From assembly GCF_004011825.1 (NCBI RefSeq), contig NZ_RKLO01000005.1:1-64000 (forward strand): a stretch of 64,000 nucleotides of DNA, in the 5' to 3' direction. This document shows, in pieces, positions 41,991 to 50,180 of this stretch (position 1 is its first letter; the number at the start of each line of letters is the position of its first letter). Source of the stretch: Rhodococcus xishaensis. GTDB lineage: Bacteria > Actinomycetota > Actinomycetes > Mycobacteriales > Mycobacteriaceae. The notes under the pieces were generated by a model. That model had not been told where the DNA came from. It worked only from the letters and a program-made list of their open reading frames with translations, and did no database searches. The translations under genes were made by a program, and so were the position numbers.

Positions 41991-42783
41991 TTCCCTCGCG
42001 CCCTGTGCGCCCGGCCGATGGTCGCACGAGCACGTAACCGTAGAGCGCGTCCCGAGCGGGCCCATCACCCTCACCGACACGGGCGGCCTCCTGCACGTAC
42101 GTCACTCGCTCGGGCCGGAATCACTGAGCGAACGGCTGGTGGCGGAGGTGACCGCGTCGATCGGTGGCGCCGGGTTCGGTCAGACCGAGTTCGAGCTCAC
42201 GATGGTCGGGCTCGTCCGCTCGACGGTGCCGGACGCGCTGGAGTCGTGGACGGTCTACTACCGCAACTCGCTCGCCGAACTCCTGGACGGCACCGCGGAC
42301 TTCGCCCCGATTCACGACAAGGCAGCCGAACTCGTGCGCGGCAGCGTCCTCGACCTGGGCTCATGCTTCGGTTTCCTGCCGCTGCGACTCGCCGGCGCGG
42401 GCGTCGCGGTCACTGCAACCGACATCCTGCCCGGCACCATGACGTTGCTCGACGCGGTGGCTCCCACCCTGGGCTTCGAGATCGAGACACTCGTGTGCGA
42501 TGCCGCGGACGTACCGGTGCCCGACGACTTCGCCGACACCGTGACCGCAGTGCACCTCCTCGAGCACGTCGACCAGGCGGCGGGGGCGGCGGTGCTCGCC
42601 GAGGCGCTGCGGATCGCCCGCGAGCGGGTCGTCGTCGCGGTGCCGTATGAGGACGTTGCCTCGGCCTGCCACGGACATGTGCGCACTTTCGATGCACGTG
42701 CGCTGCACGCGCTCGGCGCATCGACCGGGCAACCGTTCGAGGTTTTCGACCATCACGGCGGTTGGCTCGTCCTCGAGGCCTGA
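41980..42783 (+). CDS. mftM: Mycofactocin oligosaccharide methyltransferase MftM
   Basis: 267 aa class I SAM methyltransferase. SAM motif I in VLDLGSCFGFLPLRLAGAGV, acidic end in VTATDILPGTMTLLDAVAPT, then VHLLEHVDQAAGAAVLAEAL and RERVVVAVPYEDVASACHGH. Its coupling to mftR (11-bp overlap) and its N-terminal extension match MftM, known to 2-O-methylate the glucan chain of mycofactocin. This completes the biosynthetic set A-G, M and R in the window. Confidence 0.88.
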   Translation: MTLDSLAPCAPGRWSHEHVTVERVPSGPITLTDTGGLLHVRHSLGPESLSERLVAEVTASIGGAGFGQTEFELTMVGLVRSTVPDALESWTVYYRNSLAELLDGTADFAPIHDKAAELVRGSVLDLGSCFGFLPLRLAGAGVAVTATDILPGTMTLLDAVAPTLGFEIETLVCDAADVPVPDDFADTVTAVHLLEHVDQAAGAAVLAEALRIARERVVVAVPYEDVASACHGHVRTFDARALHALGASTGQPFEVFDHHGGWLVLEA

Positions 42784-42918
42784 CCTCTCGACTGTCCCGA
42801 CCTCTGGACTACCCCGCCCTCTCCACTGCTCTGTACGCTCCCGGGAACGTTCCAGTCAGCAGGAGCTGGATCGGAGAACTACGATCCTCGGTTGCGCCGC
42901 TCCGCTGCTACCCTGAAA

Positions 42919-42934
42919 CTAGAACATGTTCTAG
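42919..42934. promoter_or_regulatory. KstR-type operator upstream of kshB
   Basis: CTAGAACATGTTCTAG is a perfect 16-bp palindrome fitting the KstR consensus T-NN-AAC-NN-GTT-NN-A. KstR is the TetR repressor of cholesterol catabolism in mycobacteria and rhodococci. It lies 36 bases upstream of the kshB ATG. The identical 14-bp core occurs again at 47448-47461. Confidence 0.85.
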
Positions 42935-42969
42935 AATCATGATTGATCCACGAGAGGACCCGCGTTCGC

Positions 42970-44025
42970 ATGACCACTATCGAAGTGCCGCACAGCTCTC
43001 GATCCGCGGTGCTCACCGTGTCCGGGGTGATCGAGGAGACACCCGACGCGCGGTCGCTGGTCTTCGACGTCCCCGCGGACATGAAGAGCAAGTTCCACTA
43101 CAAGCCCGGCCAGTTCCTGACGCTGCGGATCCCCAGCGACCTGACCGGCTCCGTGGCCCGCTGCTACTCCCTCGCGAGCTCGCCGTTCACCGACGACGCT
43201 CCCAAGGTGACGATCAAGCGGACCGCTGACGGCTACGGCTCCAACTGGCTCTGCGACAACATCTCGGTGGGCGACCAGATAGAGGTCCTTCCCCCGTCCG
43301 GCGTCTTCACTCCCAAGTCGCTCGACCACGACTTCCTGCTCCTCGGCGCCGGCAGTGGCATCACTCCGGTCATGTCGATCCTCAAGGCGGCGCTGACCGA
43401 GGGCAAGGGCAGAGTCGTCCTCTTCTACGCCAACCGCGACGAGAACTCGGTGATCTTCGCCGCCGAGCTGCGCGAGCTGGCCGCGAAGTATGCCGACCGC
43501 CTGACGATCGTCCACTGGGTCGAGTCGATCCAGGGCCTGCCCACGGCTGCTCAGATCGCGACGCTCGCGGCGCCGTTCGCGTCCAGCGAGGCGTTCATGT
43601 GCGGCCCCGGCCCGTTCATGGACACCGTCCACGAAGCACTGGCGCAGGCGGGCATGCCGCGCACTCGGGTCCACGCCGAGATCTTCAACTCGCTCGCCGG
43701 CGATCCCTTCAAGGACGTCGACCCCGAGGAGATCACCGACGAGGAGGCGGCCGACGCCGCGACCGTCGAGGTCGAGCTGGACGGCGAGACACACAACCTG
43801 AGCTGGCCGCGCAAGCAGACGCTCGTCGACGTCATGCTGTCCAAGGGCCTGGACGTGCCCTACTCCTGCCAGGAAGGCGAGTGCGGCTCGTGCGCTTGCA
43901 CCGTCCTCGAGGGCAAGGTCGAGATGGACCACGCAGGCGTCCTGGATCAGGAAGACATCGACAACGGTTACATCTTGGGCTGCCAGGCCAAGCCGGTCAG
44001 CGACCATCTCAAGATCGAGTTCTGA
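42970..44025 (+). CDS. kshB: 3-ketosteroid-9-alpha-monooxygenase reductase component KshB
   Basis: 351 aa. FAD-binding RCYSLASSP, NAD-binding FLLLGAGSGITPVMSILKAA, CGPGPFMDTVHEALAQAG, and a C-terminal plant-type 2Fe-2S domain (YSCQEGECGSCACTVLEGKV, then a fourth cysteine in LGCQAK). It carries electrons from NADH to the KshA oxygenase, which opens steroid ring B. Other reductases share this layout (e.g. PaaE, Hmp-like), but length, sequence and the KstR-type palindrome favour KshB. ATG 42970. A terminator hairpin follows at 44047-44080. No kshA is in the window. Confidence 0.9.
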   Translation: MTTIEVPHSSRSAVLTVSGVIEETPDARSLVFDVPADMKSKFHYKPGQFLTLRIPSDLTGSVARCYSLASSPFTDDAPKVTIKRTADGYGSNWLCDNISVGDQIEVLPPSGVFTPKSLDHDFLLLGAGSGITPVMSILKAALTEGKGRVVLFYANRDENSVIFAAELRELAAKYADRLTIVHWVESIQGLPTAAQIATLAAPFASSEAFMCGPGPFMDTVHEALAQAGMPRTRVHAEIFNSLAGDPFKDVDPEEITDEEAADAATVEVELDGETHNLSWPRKQTLVDVMLSKGLDVPYSCQEGECGSCACTVLEGKVEMDHAGVLDQEDIDNGYILGCQAKPVSDHLKIEF

Positions 44026-44046
44026 CGCTCGGTTCCCGCGCAGAAC

Positions 44047-44080
44047 GGGCCCGACTCCGCCGTCCGGTGGGGTCGGGCCC
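44047..44080 (+). terminator. Terminator hairpin after kshB
   Basis: GGGCCCGACTCC pairs with GGGGTCGGGCCC (12-bp stem, one T-G pair) around a 10-base loop, 22 bases after the kshB stop, followed by TTCTT. Strong GC stem typical of actinomycete termination. Confidence 0.85.
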
Positions 44081-44205
44081 TTCTTGGCGTCCGGGAGCAT
44101 TCATCCGGGAGCGCCAACCGGAGGTCACCCACATTCGTTCAGGAAGAGCTGTGACAGTCGACGTGGAATCTGTGGCCTGAACTGCACGAACCCGTGACCG
44201 TAGTG

Positions 44206-44222
44206 CAATACGGACAGTATTG
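44206..44222. promoter_or_regulatory. Inverted repeat CAATAC-N5-GTATTG upstream of the SPW gene
   Basis: Perfect 6-bp arms with a 5-base spacer, 67-83 bases upstream of the SPW-protein ATG. The size suits a TetR-type operator. The TetR gene two positions downstream is the natural candidate, making SPW plus TetR an autoregulated pair. Inferred from position only. Confidence 0.5.
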
Positions 44223-44288
44223 ATCGGGCGGTCAGTCAGCATGAGACTGAGGTCGAGGGCAAAATCCTTATCCCTGAGGAGGCGGGTC

Positions 44289-44651
44289 ATGAAGGCATCA
44301 ACTCGTTGGCAGGACTACGCGGCCGTAGTCATCGGCGCCTTCGCAGCACTCTCGCCGCTGTGGCTCGACACCAGTGTCGGCGCCCGGTGGTCGCTGATCG
44401 TGCTGGGTGTACTCGTCGCCCTCGTCGGCCTGGCCCGCATGGCCCGGCCTGCAATGGCAACGGCGGACTACGCGATAGGCGTGTTCGGCGTCCTGATGTT
44501 CGTCTCGCCGTGGGTCATGGACTTTCACACCACGACCGCAACGGCATGGACGGCTTGGGTCGTCGGCGTACTCATGGTGCTGGTCGCCATTGCCGGAATG
44601 CCGGCGATGAGCGCCCGTATGCACGGACGTGGAGGAGTCGCCGCGCACTGA
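44289..44651 (+). CDS. SPW-repeat membrane protein
   Basis: 120 aa with four membrane helices. Two SPW motifs are present: AAVVIGAFAALSPLWLDTSV in the first half and GVFGVLMFVSPWVMDFHTTT in the second, the hallmark of the SPW repeat family (usually three-amino-acid S-P-W or S-P-L-W turns in small bacterial membrane proteins). Function unknown. ATG 44289 was chosen as the first residue before the conserved RWQDYAAVV. Followed 77 bp later by a TetR gene on the same strand. Confidence 0.87.
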   Translation: MKASTRWQDYAAVVIGAFAALSPLWLDTSVGARWSLIVLGVLVALVGLARMARPAMATADYAIGVFGVLMFVSPWVMDFHTTTATAWTAWVVGVLMVLVAIAGMPAMSARMHGRGGVAAH

Positions 44652-44728
44652 CCGGAACCTGATACGTCGGTGGGACGGGCGCACGCGCGCTCGCCCCACC
44701 GACGTCCGACTGGAGGAGGAGCGCACCC

Positions 44729-45337
44729 ATGCACCATCGCAGGCGTAGCGCCAAGATTGACGGGGATGCGCGCGAGGCGATCCTCGATGCGGCTGAAACA
44801 CTGATTGCCGCCCGCGGCTTCGACGCCACGTCCACCGCTGCGGTCGCGGAGGCGGCGGGAGTTCCCAAGGGCCTGATCTTCTACTACTTCCCCACCAAGA
44901 CCGACATCCTCACGGCATTGCTTGCCGAACGTCTTCCCACCGAACCACTCGACGACCTCTCCCCCCTCATCGCACCCGGCGATCCGGCGAGCAGCCTGGT
45001 AAACCTCGATGACGCGCTCAATCTGCGCGACAACCACTCGTCGGTGATGCGCGTGATCATCTGGCGTGAAGCCGAGACCCACCCCGACGTCCGCGACTAC
45101 CTACGGCGATTTCGCTCGTACCTGCGCGATGCGACCATGTGGATCCTCCAGGCCAGCGCGGTGTCACCGGTCCAACCAGGGACTCTGCGCGCGTGCGCCA
45201 ACGCGTGGGTGGCGGCGATGTTCTCGGCCGCCGGCGCCGACCGTATGCGCGACCTCGACGACATCCCCCGCCTCCAACGCGATGAACTGCGCACGGTCGC
45301 ACAGGTGGTGGCTGCCGGGATGGTCCAGCTGGGTTGA
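44729..45337 (+). CDS. TetR-family transcriptional regulator
   Basis: 202 aa. HTH: AREAILDAAETLIAARGFDA, AVAEAAGVPKGLIFYYFPTK; C-terminal helical domain with WREAETHPDVRDYLRRFRSY. GGAGGAGCG precedes the ATG. Probably in one unit with the SPW gene and perhaps self-regulated through 44206-44222. Ligand unknown. Convergent with the racemase-like gene, 18 bp apart. Confidence 0.9.
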   Translation: MHHRRRSAKIDGDAREAILDAAETLIAARGFDATSTAAVAEAAGVPKGLIFYYFPTKTDILTALLAERLPTEPLDDLSPLIAPGDPASSLVNLDDALNLRDNHSSVMRVIIWREAETHPDVRDYLRRFRSYLRDATMWILQASAVSPVQPGTLRACANAWVAAMFSAAGADRMRDLDDIPRLQRDELRTVAQVVAAGMVQLG

Positions 45338-45355
45338 CAGCCATCAGCGGCAGAT

Positions 45356-46120
45356 TCAACGCGTAGACGTGAGCAGCAGCCGTCCGGCGTCGAAGCTCGC
45401 GGCGCTGGCTGGCAGCACACCCCGACTCCCGCTGAGGATGACCTCGACCGTGCCGTTCCCGGTCGAGTCTCGACCCAGCGCGTCGATGCGCCGCAGAGTC
45501 TGGGCCGCGACGGCCTCGGCGCTGTCGAACAACACGACGTCGTCGCGCAATTGGGTCACGATCTCGTCGGCCACCAGCGGGTAGTGGGTGCACCCCAGCA
45601 CGATGCCGGTGACGTCGACGGGTGTGCGGTCGGCCGCGGACGCGATCGCCTCACGTGCCCCGTCGAGGTCCCCGCGGTCGATCGCGTCAGCAAGACCGTG
45701 GCATGCCACCCCGACGACCGAACTGCCGTTGGCGAACTGCTCGACCAGTTTCGCCTGGTACGCACTCGCGGTCGTCGCCGCCGTGGCCCAGATCGCGACT
45801 GAGTCGCACATCGCCGCCGCCGGCTTGATCGCCGGGACGGTGCCGATCACGGGAACCTCCGGTCCCAACTCGGCGCGAACGTGGTCGAGTGCCGTGACGC
45901 TGGCAGTGTTGCAGGGCAGGACCACGACTCCGGCACCACTATCGACGGCCAGGCGGGCACTGCCGACGACCCTGTCGATCACCCACTGTTCGTCACGCGG
46001 ACCCCACGGCGCTCCGTCGGGGTCGAGCGAGAGCATCAGATCGAGATCGGGGCGCAACCGGCGTAACCACGCAGATGTCGGGAGCAGTCCGAGACCCGAG
46101 TCGATGAGCGCTACGATCAC
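45356..46120 (-). CDS. Glutamate/aspartate racemase-like protein (MurI fold)
   Basis: 254 aa. Both catalytic cysteines are visible: VVVLPCNTASVTALDHVRAE and GIVLGCTHYPLVADEIVTQL. N-terminal VALIDSGLGLLPTSAWLRRL resembles the F-D-S-G-x-G-G-L of MurI but is not identical. It could be a second glutamate racemase or an Asp/Glu-type racemase with a different substrate. Cell-wall D-glutamate supply is usually from a MurI in another locus, so this is likely a paralogue. Neighbours do not help. Confidence 0.8.
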   Translation of the reverse strand: MIVALIDSGLGLLPTSAWLRRLRPDLDLMLSLDPDGAPWGPRDEQWVIDRVVGSARLAVDSGAGVVVLPCNTASVTALDHVRAELGPEVPVIGTVPAIKPAAAMCDSVAIWATAATTASAYQAKLVEQFANGSSVVGVACHGLADAIDRGDLDGAREAIASAADRTPVDVTGIVLGCTHYPLVADEIVTQLRDDVVLFDSAEAVAAQTLRRIDALGRDSTGNGTVEVILSGSRGVLPASAASFDAGRLLLTSTR

Positions 46121-46166
46121 CCGACAAATTTAGCCGGTCGGCTCGCGCCAGGTCTGGCAGGCAGGT

Positions 46167-47381
46167 TCAGGCGGGTGCCGATTCGAGCAATTCCGCGACC
46201 GGAGTGCCCGCCGCGATCTTCGCGCGCATCTTCATCACCGCACCTGCCGAACCCAGTCCTACGACCGCGGTAAGCGCCCCGCCACGCGAGTAGTAGGCGA
46301 CGAACTTGCGCCCGTCGTCCTTGATCACGTGTACGTCATCGTCGGCCGAGACGGTTCCCAGGGCCTGGATCTTCAGGCCGTACTGGTCGCTCCAGAAGTA
46401 CGGAACCTGCGTCGGCGCGTTCGGATCGCTCGTTCCGGTCAGCGCTCCTGCGAGGATCTTCGCCTGATCGCCGGCGTTGCTCCAGTGCTCGATGCGCTTG
46501 TGCCCACCGGATTCGTGCCGCCAGGCCGCGACGTCACCGACGGCCCACACGTGGGGGTCGTTGGTGCGGCCCACCTCGTCACAGAGGACGCCGTCGCCGG
46601 GATCGCTGCCGAGGTCGATACCCGACCCCTCGAGCCACCCGGTGACCGGCACCGAACCGATACCGATGGCCACGACATCGACCTCCAGTTGGGTGGCGTC
46701 GGACAGCACCGCGCCGCTCACCCGTCCCTCCCCGGTGAGGGCAGTCAGTCCGACCCCGACGCGAACGTCGACCCCCTCCTCGGTGTGCATGCGCCCGACC
46801 AAGGCTCCGACCTTCGCCCCCAGCACCGCCGCGAGCGGCGCCGGCTGCGGCTCGACGAGCACGACGTCGAGGCCCAGCGAACGCATGCTGGCCGCGAGTT
46901 CGCAACCGACGAAGCCTGCGCCGACGACCAGCGCGCGGGCACCGCCGCGCAGGTCGGCGCGCAGCGCGCGACTCTCGTCGACCGACCGCAGCACGTGCAC
47001 CCCGCTCAGATCCGGCAGCCCAGGGATGCGACGTGGGCGCAGCCCGGTCGCGATGATCAAGTCGGCGTAGGCGATCTCGCTGCCATCGGCGAGAAACAGC
47101 ACCTGCCCACCGCGGTCGATGCCGGTCGCGGCCACCCCGAGGCGCAGGTCGATGCGGCGCTCGTCGTAGAACTCTCGTGGCCGCAGCGTGGTGTCGTCGC
47201 TCTCCCCACGGACGACCTCCTTCGACAGCGGCGGGCGGTCGTAAGGCAGGTGCGGCTCGCCGCCGACGATGACGAGTTCACCGCTGTAACCCGACTGACG
47301 CAGCTCCTCCGCGGCCCGGACGGCGGCCAGACCGGCCCCGACGATCACGACCGGACCGCCGACCTTCTCGCTACTGGTCAT
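46167..47381 (-). CDS. FAD-dependent ferredoxin reductase, KstR-controlled (inferred)
   Basis: 404 aa rubredoxin/ferredoxin reductase type. FAD motif VVIVGAGLAAVRAAEELRQS, YDRPPLSKEVVRGESDD, NAD motif GARALVVGAGFVGCELAASM and HVWAVGDVAAWRHESGG; C-terminal YFWSDQYGLKIQALG. Such proteins feed electrons to a ferredoxin for cytochrome P450s or Rieske oxygenases. ATG 47381. A perfect KstR-type core lies 67-80 bases upstream, so it may serve a sterol-degrading P450 or oxygenase. Divergent from the Asp23 operon. Confidence 0.9.
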   Translation of the reverse strand: MTSSEKVGGPVVIVGAGLAAVRAAEELRQSGYSGELVIVGGEPHLPYDRPPLSKEVVRGESDDTTLRPREFYDERRIDLRLGVAATGIDRGGQVLFLADGSEIAYADLIIATGLRPRRIPGLPDLSGVHVLRSVDESRALRADLRGGARALVVGAGFVGCELAASMRSLGLDVVLVEPQPAPLAAVLGAKVGALVGRMHTEEGVDVRVGVGLTALTGEGRVSGAVLSDATQLEVDVVAIGIGSVPVTGWLEGSGIDLGSDPGDGVLCDEVGRTNDPHVWAVGDVAAWRHESGGHKRIEHWSNAGDQAKILAGALTGTSDPNAPTQVPYFWSDQYGLKIQALGTVSADDDVHVIKDDGRKFVAYYSRGGALTAVVGLGSAGAVMKMRAKIAAGTPVAELLESAPA

Positions 47382-47447
47382 CCTGCACACCCTCCGTCAC
47401 CAAGTTCGATACTTCACCAGACGCACTCTCGCGAGCCACGCCACAGC

Positions 47448-47461
47448 TAGAACATGTTCTA
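47448..47461. promoter_or_regulatory. Second KstR-type operator, upstream of the ferredoxin reductase gene
   Basis: TAGAACATGTTCTA, a perfect 14-bp palindrome identical to the core of the site at 42920-42933. It lies in the divergent region, 67 bases from the ferredoxin reductase ATG and 124 bases from the first Asp23 gene; the former is the more likely target. Confidence 0.8.
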
Positions 47462-47584
47462 CCAAACCCACCTGCTGGCGGATACCGGCCGGGGCGGGGG
47501 GTGGGCAAAGCGCGACGAAGCACCCGATTCACTAGAGTTGAAGCGGAACCGGCGCCGGCACGGAACGGCACCGGAAGAGGAGCG

Positions 47585-48061
47585 ATGATGACCACTGATC
47601 CGGGTAACGGCCGGATGAGAACCCAAGGCGAACGGATCCGATTCGGAACGAGCGCATCCCACGACCTGATCGACGCGCAAGGCAAGACGATCATCGCGGA
47701 CGCTGTGGTCGCGAAGATCGCCGGCATCGCCACCCGGGAGATCAGCGGCGTCTACGACATCGGTGGTGGCACCGCACGCGTCGTCGGCGCCTTACGCGAC
47801 CGCATTCCCGGGGCCCGGGTCAACCACGGTCAGGGTGTCGCGGTGGAGGTCGGCGAGAAGCAGACCGCGATCGACATCGGCATCGTCGCCGAGTACGGCG
47901 TGGCCCTGCACGAACTCGCGGCCGGAATCCGGCGCAACGTGATCGCTGCTGTGGAGAACATGACCGGCCTCGAGGTGACCGAGGTGAACATCACCGTCTT
48001 CGACGTCGTGCTCCTCGGCCAAGGCGAAACCGACACCGACACCAAGCCCCGAGTGCAGTGA
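47585..48061 (+). CDS. Asp23/Gls24 family envelope stress protein
   Basis: 158 aa. Core region GKTIIADAVVAKIAGIATRE, ISGVYDIGG, GVAVEVGEKQTAIDIGIVAE, YGVALHELAAGIRRNVIAAV, NMTGLEVTEVNITVFDVVL is the full Asp23 (alkaline shock protein) domain. ATG 47585 follows GAGGAGCG. First of five coupled plus-strand genes. Asp23 proteins form a layer at the membrane with AmaP-type anchors in Gram-positives. Confidence 0.92.
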   Translation: MMTTDPGNGRMRTQGERIRFGTSASHDLIDAQGKTIIADAVVAKIAGIATREISGVYDIGGGTARVVGALRDRIPGARVNHGQGVAVEVGEKQTAIDIGIVAEYGVALHELAAGIRRNVIAAVENMTGLEVTEVNITVFDVVLLGQGETDTDTKPRVQ

Positions 48062-48363
48062 CCGAACCCGTGACTGCGCCGATCTCGGCGGCGGAGCGTG
48101 CCGCCGAGGCGGTTCTGGCCGTGCCGGGGGTGGCGGGCCTGCACGGGGGCGAGTTCGGCACGATCGCCACCTATCTTCCCGGACGGCGGGTCACCGGTGT
48201 CCAGATCAACGCGGACAGCTGTGCCGTGCACGTGACCCTCCGGTACCCGGCCGACCTCTTCGAGACCGCCGAACGTGTCCGCGCCGCCGTCCACGCAATC
48301 GTGGGCGTCCCGGTGGACGTCACTATCGAGGACCTCACCGACGAGACAGGACCAGAACTATGA
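48058..48363 (+). CDS. Small Asp23-like protein
   Basis: 101 aa from GTG 48058, overlapping the previous stop by 4 bp. Pattern AAEAVLAVPGVAGLHGGEFG, VTGVQINADSCAVHVTLRYP, FETAERVRAAVHAIVGVPVD is a shortened Asp23-like fold. Likely an accessory of the Asp23 layer. The stop overlaps the next small gene. Confidence 0.85.
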   Translation: MTEPVTAPISAAERAAEAVLAVPGVAGLHGGEFGTIATYLPGRRVTGVQINADSCAVHVTLRYPADLFETAERVRAAVHAIVGVPVDVTIEDLTDETGPEL

Positions 48364-48539
48364 CCAGCACGACCATGGGACTGATTGCAGGACTGCTCCT
48401 CGCGCTCGCCGGGATCCTCGGCGGTTTCAGCGGTTTCGTCTTCGCCGTCCTCCTCGGGGCGGTCGGCATGGCGATCGGCGCCCACCGCGACGGCCACCTC
48501 GACCTCGGCGCCCTCCTCCGGTCCCGCGGCCGTGGCTGA
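48360..48539 (+). CDS. Small DUF2273-like membrane protein
   Basis: 59 aa, below usual length cut-offs. MTSTTMGLIAGLLLALAGIL, GGFSGFVFAVLLGAVGMAIG then a hydrophilic AHRDGHLDLGALLRSRGRG: two membrane helices and a charged tail, as in DUF2273 proteins of Asp23 operons. ATG overlaps the previous stop (ATGA); its end overlaps the next gene's GTG by 8 bp. The tight packing and conserved layout support it as a real gene. Confidence 0.85.
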   Translation: MTSTTMGLIAGLLLALAGILGGFSGFVFAVLLGAVGMAIGAHRDGHLDLGALLRSRGRG

Positions 48540-49500
48540 CACCGCCGCCACCGCTACCCATCCGTCCGACAACTTCCACGAACCGGACACACGGGGACGG
48601 CTGATCCTCAAGGACCGTGCGATCGCGAGGATCGCGACAACGGCGGCGCTCGAGGTTCCGGGCGTCGTGTTGCAGCGCGGCGGGCTCATCCGAATCACCG
48701 GCCGCGACCTCCCCCGCGCCGACGTCTCGACGGGAAGCCACTCGGTGGCCATCAACCTGTATCTCGGCGTGCAGTGGCCGTGTGACGTTGCTGAACTGAC
48801 CCGGCGGGTTCACCGCAAGGTCGGCGACCAGGTCGAGAACCTGACCGGTATGCCACTGCATCAACTCGGCGTCTTCGTCGCCGGCACCGACGCGGAGACC
48901 ACGGACGACGACGCCGCCGTCGAGTACCCGACCCCCACACAGGCCGATACCGTCAACGCGCCGCGACAACCGACGGCGGCTCCGGCGGCTGTCCCCGCCG
49001 CTGTCTCGATCGCACTCGGTTTGCTCGCTCTCGGCGTGGTCGCGGCCAGAGAACTTCTCATCTCCCGGGGAACGCTGCCGGGTGCCCCGTGGCTCCGCAA
49101 CACCTTCGAGTGGGCGGGCCGACAGCACTGGAACCACTGGCTCGTTATCGTCGCGCTCGCCGCGCTGGCACTCGGCATCCTCCTCGTGCTACTGGCGCTG
49201 TCGCCCCGCGCCCGCACCCACGTGCCGGTGCGTGCCGACAGCGATACGCCGACGGTGTGGCTTCGCCCGGTCGATGTTGCCCGGCTGTGCAGCACCCGCG
49301 CCGGCGCCGTCGCGGGGGTGGCCGACGTGCACACGACGGTCGACCGCCGGCGCGCCACGGTCCACGTGACCGCGCAGCCCGGTGCCCCGATCGATGATCT
49401 CGGAACATCCGTCGAGACCACCGTCGAAGACGCTCTGGCGCTTCTCGACCGAAAACTGAAGCTACGCGTGAAGATTCGCCACAAGAAGGGCCCGACGTGA
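48532..49500 (+). CDS. Asp23-domain protein with C-terminal membrane segment (DUF6286-like)
   Basis: 322 aa from GTG 48532. N-terminal Asp23-like domain (IATTAALEVPGVVLQRGGLI, LYLGVQWPCDVAELTRRVHR, VENLTGMPLHQLGVFV), then a linker and two membrane helices (AAVPAAVSIALGLLALGVVA, HWLVIVALAALALGILLVLL). A C-terminal domain carries WLRPVDVARLCSTRAGAVAG and DRKLKLRVKIRHKK. Its domain set combines Asp23 with the membrane anchor. Overlaps the following GTG by 4 bp. Confidence 0.85.
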   Translation: MADTAATATHPSDNFHEPDTRGRLILKDRAIARIATTAALEVPGVVLQRGGLIRITGRDLPRADVSTGSHSVAINLYLGVQWPCDVAELTRRVHRKVGDQVENLTGMPLHQLGVFVAGTDAETTDDDAAVEYPTPTQADTVNAPRQPTAAPAAVPAAVSIALGLLALGVVAARELLISRGTLPGAPWLRNTFEWAGRQHWNHWLVIVALAALALGILLVLLALSPRARTHVPVRADSDTPTVWLRPVDVARLCSTRAGAVAGVADVHTTVDRRRATVHVTAQPGAPIDDLGTSVETTVEDALALLDRKLKLRVKIRHKKGPT

Positions 49501-50126
49501 AGCGCGGGACGGCGGCCCTGAATCGCATACTCGTACTCGCCGTCGGTTTGCTGCTGGCCGCTGCCGGGGGCGTCGCACTCGCGTGGGATCGCGACGTCCA
49601 GGCGGTCCACGATGCGGCCGCCCACATCGATCCGGACTGGGTCACGGCGATCCCGGACCAGCGGTGGTGGAACTGGGCTCTCGGCGCCACGATCGCCGCC
49701 TGTTTCGTGCTCGGGACCGTAGTGCTGCTGGTCGACCTCGTGCGACGACGAGCGGCACCGAGCACACTGCACGAGACGACCACCGGAACCGCCGTTGCGA
49801 TCGACCTCGGTCCCATCGCCACCGGTGTCGCCGCCGAACTCGGCCGACTGCCCGGAGTGCGGCAGGCCCGCGGGCGGGCGTTCTCGGACCGAGGTCTCGC
49901 GACGATCCAGGTGACCTTGGACGCTGACCCACACAGCGACACGGACTCCCTCATCCGCACCTCGGAGGAGGTCGCAGCCGCGACGACGTCCGCCCTTGGC
50001 GGCCCCGGCGTGACCGATGTGGCGGTTCGCGTGCTGCTGCACCTCGACCGCGCCGACCACCCACCCGCCCCCGAGCCCGAACGACCGTCCGCCGCGCCGG
50101 GCGGAGCAGACCGACCGAGTACGTGA
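49497..50126 (+). CDS. AmaP-like Asp23 membrane anchor protein
   Basis: 209 aa. Two membrane helices: NRILVLAVGLLLAAAGGVAL and WNWALGATIAACFVLGTVVL, then a soluble domain (VAIDLGPIATGVAAELGRLP, GVTDVAVRVLLHLDRADHPP). This is the layout of AmaP, which anchors Asp23. GTG 49497 overlaps the previous stop. Last gene of the operon. The operon as a whole suggests cell-envelope stress; the regulator is unknown. Confidence 0.82.
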   Translation: MKRGTAALNRILVLAVGLLLAAAGGVALAWDRDVQAVHDAAAHIDPDWVTAIPDQRWWNWALGATIAACFVLGTVVLLVDLVRRRAAPSTLHETTTGTAVAIDLGPIATGVAAELGRLPGVRQARGRAFSDRGLATIQVTLDADPHSDTDSLIRTSEEVAAATTSALGGPGVTDVAVRVLLHLDRADHPPAPEPERPSAAPGGADRPST

Positions 50127-50180
50127 AATGTCAGCGCAGACCGCGAGTGTCGCCGCCCCCGGACTGCGCGCCGTCGAGCA

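Noticed and set aside
42784-42918. Possible RNA gene between mftM and kshB
   Set aside because: No tRNA-like or hairpin-rich pattern; it is simply the promoter region that carries the KstR-type box at its right end.
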